NCBI GenBank assembly: GCA_026625625.1
Contig: CP113055.1
Location: 1,676,501-1,740,500 of the forward strand
Length of the DNA stretch: 64,000 nucleotides
Reading direction: 5' to 3'
Source of the DNA: Blastomonas sp. SL216
GTDB lineage: Bacteria > Pseudomonadota > Alphaproteobacteria > Sphingomonadales > Sphingomonadaceae
Made by a program: the position numbers and the translations under genes. Shown here piece after piece: positions 28,091 through 35,480 of the stretch (within the stretch, counting starts at the first letter, position 1; the number at the start of each line of letters is the position of its first letter). The notes below the pieces were generated by a model. It ran no database searches. It saw only the letters and a list, made by a program, of their open reading frames with translations, and was not told the origin of the DNA.

Positions 28091-30850
28091 CGTCCCCAGC
28101 GCGCCGGTGAGCGTGTCGCCGTTGACCAGGCCCTGGCCACCAACAGTGAAGGTAAGCGCCGGGTTCGCGTTGCCATAGATGCGGCTGAGTGCATCGGCAG
28201 TGACCGTGATCGGTACCGTGCGGTTACCGTCAGGTTCGCACCGGTATAGGTCAGCGCGTAGTTGCTGCCAGCCGCCAGCGAGCCTTGCGTAATCGCGTAA
28301 CTGCCGACGTTGCTTGTCAGCCCAGCCGCTGTCGCTAGCGCGCCGCTCAGCGTGTCGCCATTGACCAGGCCATCTCCGCCGACCGTGTAGGTCAGTGCCG
28401 GGTTCGCGTCGCCATAGATGCGGGTGAGAGCGTCAGCGGTGATCGTCAGCGGGCGGGCGGTTACCGTCAGGTTCGCACCGGTATAGGTCAGCGCGTAGTT
28501 GCTGCCAGCCGCCAGCGTGCCCTGCGTGATCGCATAGCTGCCGACGTTGCTCGTCAGCCCAGCGGTCGTCGCCAGCGCGCCGGTCAGCGTATCGCCGTTG
28601 ACCAGGCCCTGGCCACCGACCGTGTAGGTCAGCGCCGGGTTCACATTGCCATAGATGCGGGTGAGCGCATCGGCCGTGACCGTCAGCGGACGGGCGGTTA
28701 CCGTCAGGTTCGCACCAGCGTAGGTCAGCGTATAGTTGCTTCCAGCCGCCAGCGATCCTTGCGTGATCGCGTAACTGCCGACGTTCGAAGTGAGCCCTGC
28801 CGTGGTCGCCAGCGCGCCGGTCAGAGTGTCGCCGTTGACCAGGCCCTGACCGCCGACCCTGAACGTCAGCGCATGGTTGCCGTTGCCATAAATCCGGCTC
28901 AGCGCATCTGCCGTGATCGTCAGCGGGCGCGCGGTGATGGTGAGGTTCGCACCGGTATAGGTCAGCGCGTAGTTCGAGCTAGCTGCGAGCGACCCTTGCG
29001 TAATCGCATAGGTGCCGACGTTCGAAGTGAGCGCTGCCGTGGTCGCCAGCGCGCCGCTCAACGTATCGCCGTTGACCAGGCCATGGCCACCAACAGTGAA
29101 GGTAAGCGCCGGGTTCGCGTTGCCATAGATGCGGCTGAGTGCATCGGCGGTGACCGTCAGCGGACGGGCCGTGACGGTCAGGTTCGCGCCGGTATAGGTC
29201 AGCTCATAGTTGCTGCCAGCGGCCAGCGACCCTTGGGTGATCGCATAGCTGCCGACGTTGCTGGTCAAGCCAGCTGTCGTCGCTAGCGCGCCGGTCAGCG
29301 TATCGCCATTGACCAGGCCCTGGCCGCCAACCGTGTAGGTCAGCGCGGGGTTGGCATTGCCATAGATGCGGGTGAGCGCATCGGCAGTGACCGTGATCGG
29401 CCGTGCGGTTACCGTCAGGTTCGCACCGGTATAGGTCAGCGCGTAGTTGCTGCCAGCCGCCAGCGAGCCTTGCGTAATCGCGTAACTGCCGACGTTGCTT
29501 GTCAGCCCAGCCGCTGTCGCTAGCGCGCCGCTCAGCGTGTCGCCATTGACCAGGCCATCTCCGCCGACCGTGTAGGTCAGTGCCGGGTTCGCATTGCCAT
29601 AAATGCGGCTGAGAGCGTCAGCGGTGATCGTCAGGGGACGGGCAGTTACCGTCAGGTTCGCACCAGCATAGGTCAGCGCGTAGTTGCTGCCAGCGGCCAG
29701 CGTCCCCTGCGTGATCGCATAGCTGCCGACGTTGCTCGTCAGTCCAGCAGTGGCCGCTAGCGCGCCGGTGAGCGCGTCGCCGTTGACCAGGCCTTGGCCG
29801 CCGACCGTGTAGGTGAGCGCCGGGTTCGCATTGCCATAAATGCGGGTGAGAGCGTCAGCCGTAACCGTGATCGGTACCGTGCGGTAACGGTAAGGTCTGC
29901 GCCAGTAAAACCAGTCAGCGTGTAATTTGAGGAAGCCGCCAGCGAGCCTTGCGTGATCGCATAACTGCCAACGTTGCTCGTCAGCCCTGCCGTTGTCGCT
30001 AGCGCGCCGCTCAGCGTGTCGCCGTTGACCAGGCCCTGGCCACCGACCGAGTACGTCAATGTCGGATTTGAACTTCCGTAGAAACGGCTCAGCGCATTGG
30101 CGGTCAAGGTGATCGAACGCGGATCGATCGTGAGATTCGCGCCGTTGAAGGTCAGCGCATAGTTGCTGCCCCCTGACAGACTTCCCTGGCTGATGGCATA
30201 ACTGCCGACACCCGATGCCTGAGTCGCTGTCGTCGCCAGCGCACCGGTGAGCGTATTGCCGTTGACAAGGCCCATGCCCCCCACCGTGAAGGTAAACGCA
30301 GGATTGGCATCGCCATAGATGCGATTCAGCGCATCCGCCGTGACCGTGATGGGCCGCGCCGTGACGGTCAGATTCGCACCGCTATAGGTCAGCGCGTAGT
30401 TGCCGCCTGCGGAAACCGAGCCCTGTGTGATCGCATAGCTGCCTACGTTGGTCGTCAAGCCGGCGGTCGTAGCCAGCGAACCGGTGACAGTATCGCCGTT
30501 GACAAGGCCCTGGCCGCCAATCGTAAAGGTCAGTGCGGGGTTGGCTTCGCCATATATGCGGGTGAGCGCATCGGCAGTAACCGTGATGGGACGCTGCACG
30601 ACCAACAGCGATCCATTGGCAAAGGAGAACTGATAGCCCTCGGCCGAGGCCAGCGTCCCCAAGGACGGGGTGATGGCGTAAGTTCCGATCGCGGTCGTCA
30701 AATCGGCAGCCGTTGTGAAGGCAGGCGCGCCCGCGATCGATCCGGCTGCTGTGTCGCCATCGATAAAGCCGGTGATGCCGAAGGTGAAGCTGGGGTTGGC
30801 ATCGCCGTAATTGCGGGTGAAATTGTCGGCCGTGACCGTCAGCACCGGTG
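21315..30850 (-). repeat. Tandem array of 237-bp MBG/YDG-like units (about 39 copies)
   Basis: Each unit encodes 79 residues: VTARPLTVTADALSRIYG, NANPALTYTVGGQGLVNGD, TLTGALATTAGLTSNVGSY, AITQGSLAASSNYALTYTGANLT. Spacing is 237 bases almost throughout; one unit has one extra codon (TLTGFTGADLT). Copies near 30.2-30.8 kb are more diverged, while central copies are nearly identical and include blocks repeated at offsets of 1,659 (7 units), 4,740 and 6,873 bases. Copy number is estimated from length divided by unit size. Confidence 0.88.
28078..29268 (-). CDS. TpsA internal fragment in third frame (MBG-like repeats)
   Basis: Coding frame for the repeat segment between the two TA insertions at 29873 and 28212; it is open upstream of 29268 as well, and the TTG at 29268 is arbitrary. 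It holds MBG-like repeats of 79 residues (LTVTADALSRIYGNANPALTF type). After 28212 the frame reads YRSRSLP and stops at 28078. It is not an independent gene. Confidence 0.5.
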   Translation of the reverse strand: MTSNVGSYAITQGSLAAGSNYELTYTGANLTVTARPLTVTADALSRIYGNANPALTFTVGGHGLVNGDTLSGALATTAALTSNVGTYAITQGSLAASSNYALTYTGANLTITARPLTITADALSRIYGNGNHALTFRVGGQGLVNGDTLTGALATTAGLTSNVGSYAITQGSLAAGSNYTLTYAGANLTVTARPLTVTADALTRIYGNVNPALTYTVGGQGLVNGDTLTGALATTAGLTSNVGSYAITQGTLAAGSNYALTYTGANLTVTARPLTITADALTRIYGDANPALTYTVGGDGLVNGDTLSGALATAAGLTSNVGSYAITQGSLAAGSNYALTYTGANLTVTARYRSRSLPMHSAASMATRTRRLPSLLVARAWSTATRSPARWGRWRG

Positions 30851-33800
30851 CGATGCGATAGGCAAAGAAACTGCCGCCGGGGTTCAGCGCAGCAAACGCA
30901 GTGGCGTTGGATACATTGTAACGCTTCAGATAGCCGGTCACGCCTTCAGTCGTTGTCGCAGGTGCGTCGGAGAAGACGCCATAGGTGCCGCCGCCGGTCA
31001 GCGAGAAAGCGCCGGTGCCCGCATTGTTGGTGAACGTGCCCGTCTCGGCCCGGATGTCGATTGCCCGACCCGTGCCCGATGCCCTCAGCACCGCGCCCGA
31101 GCGAACGATGATGTCGCTGCCCGCCGTCGTGCCCGCATTGGTCACGCTGATGCTGCCCGCCGTGATACTGCCCAGCGTAATCGCACCGCTGGTAGAATTG
31201 GTTAGCCCGGTGCCATTGCCGATTGTAATCGAAACATTGCCCGAGCCAGCATTGATGGCAACCCCCGCGCCCATGGTGATCGCAGCAGCACCGGTTGAAC
31301 GGTTGAGATTCACCGTAGTCAGGTCGCTGCCGCCACTGTTTGCGATCAGCGTCAAGTTGCCGTCATCGGTAATGATTGAGCCATTGAGCAGGATCGACCG
31401 CCCAGCGCGCAGTGTCAGCGCGCCACCCGCTCCGCTGGAATTGGATGCACCAAACGGCGTTGAAACCGTGATATCGTTCGAGGCTTCAAGCGTAATCGCC
31501 TGGCCAGTCGACAGCGCGGTTTGCAGCGCGGTGTGGGATATGTTGCTGGTGCCGGTGGCATTGTCGGCGAACAGCAGGCTGCCGACAGCAGGTTCAGCCG
31601 GAGTCACCAGCCGCATGGCTGCAATCACCGAACTGTTCGGGGAGCCGAGAACCAGAGACTTTCCGTCATTGTTGAAGGCAACGGCATTACCAATTCCCGC
31701 CAGCGCCCCGCCGGTCGTGTCAAAATTGCCGGTGCCGGTATAGCCGCGACCAAAGATATTTGTAAGGCTTGCGCCGCCAAAGTTGGCGTTGGAAAAACTG
31801 TAGACACGCACTGCGCCGGCACCAACAACGGTGTTGCTGGCCCCAGCGTCATTGCTGGCCCCAACGGCCAGTTTGTCACCGGCCGCGTTCAGAGCAACCG
31901 ACGAGCCCAGCAGGTCGCCGGCCTCCAGCGCGGATCCGGGATCGATCGTGTATGAGCGCCCGATAATGCTCGCGAGCGTTCCGCCACCAAAGCTGGTACT
32001 GGTAAAATTGAACAGCAGGACTGCACCGGATTCCGCAGCACCATTTGTGCTGCCATCGTCGCCCGATGCGCCGACCGCCAGCCTGTCTCCTGACGCATTC
32101 AGGGCTACTGCCGAACCCAGGCGATCGCCGGCTTGCAACTGGGTACCAACATTGACCGATGAGCCAGTATTGAACAGATAGCCAATCGTGCCAAGGTGCG
32201 CAACGCCACTGAAATTGTTGTCGGTAAAGAAGAACAGCCGCACCGATCCGGAATCGATCAGCTGGTTCTGGAAGCCATCGTCGCCGATGGCGCCAACGAC
32301 CAGGCGATTCCCGCTGGCATTCAGTGCGACGGACGTCCCGAAGCCGTCGTCGGTTTCCAGACTGGTCCCAAGATCGAGATTGCCCGTGCCCGAGTAGCCC
32401 CGACCGATCGTACTTGCGAGGGCTGCACCGCCGAAGCTGGTATTGGCGAAAGTGAACAGGCGGACTGATCCGGCTCCCGACGCGATGTTGCCGGATCCGT
32501 CATCGCCTATGGCACCGACCGCCAGTCTGTCGCCGCTTCCATTGAGCGACACCGAACGTCCGAAATTGTCATTGGCCTCCAGCGAAGCGCCGACATCGAA
32601 ATTGCGAGTTCCAATATAGCCCCGGCCGATCGTGCCTGCGAGCGCCCCACCTGCGAAACTGGATCCGGTGAACCTGAAAAGATGGACCGCCCCTGCATTT
32701 TGCACGCTGTTGCCAAAGCCATCGTCGCTGGGTGCGCCGACCGCCAGGCGGTCGCCGGCTGCATTCAAGGCTACCGAGATGCCGAACTGATCAGTGACGT
32801 CAAGCATCCCGCCGAGGTCAAGGCTGCTGATGTCGCTGGCGGTAAAGCCGCTTCCGATCACTCCGGCTAGCGCAGCGTTGCCAAAAAAGGCGTCGCCGAA
32901 TGTGACCAAACGGACAGAGCCAACCGCGCCAACCGCATTGCCAAAACCATCATCGCCCGTCGCGCCAATCACGAGCCTGTCGCCAGCGGCATTGAACGCG
33001 ACGGACGTGCCCAGCGAGTCTGAGACTTCAAGTCCCGTGCCGAGATCGAGATCGCCAAGGCCGGTATAACCTCGTCCGATGACGCGGGTAGCGCCGCTGC
33101 CCGTGTAAGTGTTGGCGGTATAGGTGAAGAGCCGGACGGCACCGGAATTGGTGGCCGTGTTACCAAATCCATCGTCGCCTGGAGTGCCGACTGCCAGCCG
33201 GTTGCCCAGCGCATTGAGGCTGACCGATCGACCAAAGCCGTCCGAAGCTTCCAGGTCTGTGCCGAGGTCGAGGTTGCTGCCGCCGGTATAGCCTTTGCCG
33301 ATGATGGCCGTCAGTGTGCCGGAACCGAAGCTGGTGTTCCCAAAGCTGAAGAGACGCACCGCGCCGACGCCTGAAGTTGCATCCGTAGCGCCCGCATCTC
33401 CATTGGCTCCGACAGCCAGCCGGTCGCCCGCTGCGTTGAGCGATACCGATATCCCGAACTGGTCATTATTGCCCAGCGCAGTCCCCAGATCGAGATTGCC
33501 TGTCCCGGTATAGCCGCGGCCAATGATGCCGACGAGTGTCGGGTTGGCAAAGCTGGTGTTGGAAAAAGTGAACAGCCTTACCGACCCTGAGGATGAGGCT
33601 ATGTTGTTGAAACCGTCGTCGGAAATGGCACCAACCGCCAGCCTGTCGCCTGCTGCATTGAGGGAGACGGATGAGCCGAACTGATCGAAATTTTCCAGGC
33701 TCGCGCCCACGTCCAGATTGCCGGTTCCAAAATATCCCCGGCCAATGGTTCCTGCCAGAAGACCGCCGGCAAAGCTGGTGTTGGTGAAGGTGAACAGGCG

Positions 33801-34190
33801 GACGGAACCCGAGCTGAAGTTGCCGTTGCCGGGGCCGCTATCGGCATTGGCGCCTGCGGCCAACCTGTCCCCTGCGGCATTGAGCGAAACGGACGTGCCG
33901 AAATTGTCATTGGCTTCCAGGTTGCTTCCGAGATCGATATTGCCGGTGCCTGTATAGCCGCGCCCGATAATGCCGGCCAGTGCGCCGCCACTAAAGCTGT
34001 TGTTCTTGAAGGTGAATAGCCGGACTGCACCGGAATTCGACACGAGATTGGTTGTACCGTCATCGAAAGGCGCGCCAACTGCCAGCCTGTCGCCTGCAGC
34101 GTTCAATGAGACCGAGGTGCCGAATCCATCATTGGCCTCAAGCCCGCTCCCCAGATCGAGCGAATAGCCACCGGCATAACCGACCCCCAA
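29757..34190 (-). CDS. TpsA middle part: FG-GAP-like array, beta-helix linker, first MBG-like repeats
   Basis: Continues the exoprotein in a second frame. From 34190 to about 31650 it holds FG-GAP-like repeats (GDRLAVGAxxDDG, SGSVRLFTFxNTSF, GTIGRGYTGTGNxDLG). A parallel-beta-helix-like linker follows (LQTALSTGQAITLEASND, GGALTLRAGRSILLNG), then MBG-like repeats from about 30850. The frame breaks at the GGTACC at 29873, where an inserted TA turns VTARPITV into VTARYRSR. The nominal start at 34190 is only the first start codon of the frame, not a true gene start. Confidence 0.72.
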   Translation of the reverse strand: MGVGYAGGYSLDLGSGLEANDGFGTSVSLNAAGDRLAVGAPFDDGTTNLVSNSGAVRLFTFKNNSFSGGALAGIIGRGYTGTGNIDLGSNLEANDNFGTSVSLNAAGDRLAAGANADSGPGNGNFSSGSVRLFTFTNTSFAGGLLAGTIGRGYFGTGNLDVGASLENFDQFGSSVSLNAAGDRLAVGAISDDGFNNIASSSGSVRLFTFSNTSFANPTLVGIIGRGYTGTGNLDLGTALGNNDQFGISVSLNAAGDRLAVGANGDAGATDATSGVGAVRLFSFGNTSFGSGTLTAIIGKGYTGGSNLDLGTDLEASDGFGRSVSLNALGNRLAVGTPGDDGFGNTATNSGAVRLFTYTANTYTGSGATRVIGRGYTGLGDLDLGTGLEVSDSLGTSVAFNAAGDRLVIGATGDDGFGNAVGAVGSVRLVTFGDAFFGNAALAGVIGSGFTASDISSLDLGGMLDVTDQFGISVALNAAGDRLAVGAPSDDGFGNSVQNAGAVHLFRFTGSSFAGGALAGTIGRGYIGTRNFDVGASLEANDNFGRSVSLNGSGDRLAVGAIGDDGSGNIASGAGSVRLFTFANTSFGGAALASTIGRGYSGTGNLDLGTSLETDDGFGTSVALNASGNRLVVGAIGDDGFQNQLIDSGSVRLFFFTDNNFSGVAHLGTIGYLFNTGSSVNVGTQLQAGDRLGSAVALNASGDRLAVGASGDDGSTNGAAESGAVLLFNFTSTSFGGGTLASIIGRSYTIDPGSALEAGDLLGSSVALNAAGDKLAVGASNDAGASNTVVGAGAVRVYSFSNANFGGASLTNIFGRGYTGTGNFDTTGGALAGIGNAVAFNNDGKSLVLGSPNSSVIAAMRLVTPAEPAVGSLLFADNATGTSNISHTALQTALSTGQAITLEASNDITVSTPFGASNSSGAGGALTLRAGRSILLNGSIITDDGNLTLIANSGGSDLTTVNLNRSTGAAAITMGAGVAINAGSGNVSITIGNGTGLTNSTSGAITLGSITAGSISVTNAGTTAGSDIIVRSGAVLRASGTGRAIDIRAETGTFTNNAGTGAFSLTGGGTYGVFSDAPATTTEGVTGYLKRYNVSNATAFAALNPGGSFFAYRIAPVLTVTADNFTRNYGDANPSFTFGITGFIDGDTAAGSIAGAPAFTTAADLTTAIGTYAITPSLGTLASAEGYQFSFANGSLLVVQRPITVTADALTRIYGEANPALTFTIGGQGLVNGDTVTGSLATTAGLTTNVGSYAITQGSVSAGGNYALTYSGANLTVTARPITVTADALNRIYGDANPAFTFTVGGMGLVNGNTLTGALATTATQASGVGSYAISQGSLSGGSNYALTFNGANLTIDPRSITLTANALSRFYGSSNPTLTYSVGGQGLVNGDTLSGALATTAGLTSNVGSYAITQGSLAASSNYTLTGFTGADLTVTARYRSRLRLTLSPAFMAMRTRRSPTRSAAKAWSTATRSPAR

Positions 34191-35480
34191 GGTCCCGATC
34201 TGGTTGACGGTACCGAAAAATTGCTGCCGACAAAGCTGAACAGCCGAACCGAGCCGGAGCTCACGGAGACGTCGCCGAAACCGTCGTCGCCAACCGCGCC
34301 CGCCACCAGCCGGGTCCCGTCAGCAGTGAGTGCCACTGCGCTACCAAACTGGTCATCGACCGCCAGCGACGATCCGGGGTCGAAATCCTTGGTCCCTGCA
34401 TAGCCCCGCCCGATCGTGGCCTGCAGCGTCCCCCCGGTAAAGTTGCTGAGTGAGTAGATAAACAGGCGGACGGCGCCGGATCCGGAAACGCTGTTGGTTG
34501 AACCGGCATCGCGCACGGCCCCGACGGCCATGCCATTGGTGCTCAGCGCAACCGAGCTACCGAACATGTCACCGCTTTCCAGGGCAGTGCCCAAGTTGTC
34601 GTCGCCTGTGCCGGTATATCCGCGTCCTGTGGTTCCGGAAAAAACCCCGCCACCAAAGTTGCTGTCGGTGAATACGAAGCGCCTGACGGAACCAGCTCCG
34701 GGCGCATCATTGGCAAATCCAGCATCGCCAGTGGCACCGACTGCGAGCCTGTTGCCAATTCCGTTCAACGCCACTGCCGAACCAAATCGGTCGGCATTCT
34801 CCAGCGCCGAGCCCAGATCCATGTCACCGGAGCCGGTATAGCCCCGGCCGATCGTGCCGACGAGCTGACCTCCCGAGAAGCTGGTGTCAGCAAAGGTGAA
34901 CAGCCGTACCGCGCCAGTACCGGAGAACGCATTGCCGAAGCCACCGTCAGCACTGGCGCCAACGGCCAATCGGTTGCCGGCCCCGTTCAGGGAAACCGAA
35001 ATGCCGAAGGAATCGTTCGCGTCGAGTGCAGTGCCGAGGTCAATATCGTTAGCACCGGCATAGCCAAGCCCGATCGTGCCGGCCAGGGCGCCACCCGCAA
35101 AGCTGGTGTTGGAGAAGGTGAACAGCCTTACCGACCCGACATTGCTGGCATTGTTGTTCGCACCTGCATCCGACACGGCACCAACCGCCAGCCTGTCGCC
35201 CAACTGGTTCAGCGATACAGACCTGCCAAACTGGTCTTGCGCCTCCAGCGCCGCCCCCAGATCGATATTGCCCGCGCCGGTATAGCCGCGTCCAATCGTC
35301 CCGACCAGGGCGCCACCGCTGAAGCTGGTGTCGGTGAATGTGAACAGGCGGACCGATCCGCTATTGAAAGCCGTATCACCAAAGCCGTCATCAAGATCGG
35401 ACCCGACCGCCAGCCTGTCGCCCGTACCGTTCAAGGCAAGCGAGACGCCAAACTGGTCCCCGCCACCAACGTCATTACCC
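31650..35480 (-). repeat. Tandem FG-GAP-like repeats, about 215-220 bp each (about 18 copies)
   Basis: Units of about 72-74 residues follow the pattern DxFGxSVSLNAAGDRLAVG, AxxDDGxGNxxxxSGSVRLF, TFxNTSFxGGxLxGTIGRGY, TGTGNxDLGxxLE. The phrase order (FG...GD..AVG...G.V.LF) resembles integrin-type beta-propeller FG-GAP units. Copies are more diverged than the MBG array and show no recent duplication. Copy number is estimated from spacing. Confidence 0.8.

Noticed and set aside
20853-29286. Long plus-strand open frames of repeated GERVAVDQALATDRVGQR type across the adhesin
   Set aside because: They are antisense shadows of the 237-base repeats: the unit is a multiple of three, so one antisense frame stays open. 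They break where the sense repeats differ and have no start signals.
21315-30850. CRISPR-like regular repeats
   Set aside because: The unit is 237 bases and fully coding with no unique spacers between short repeats.
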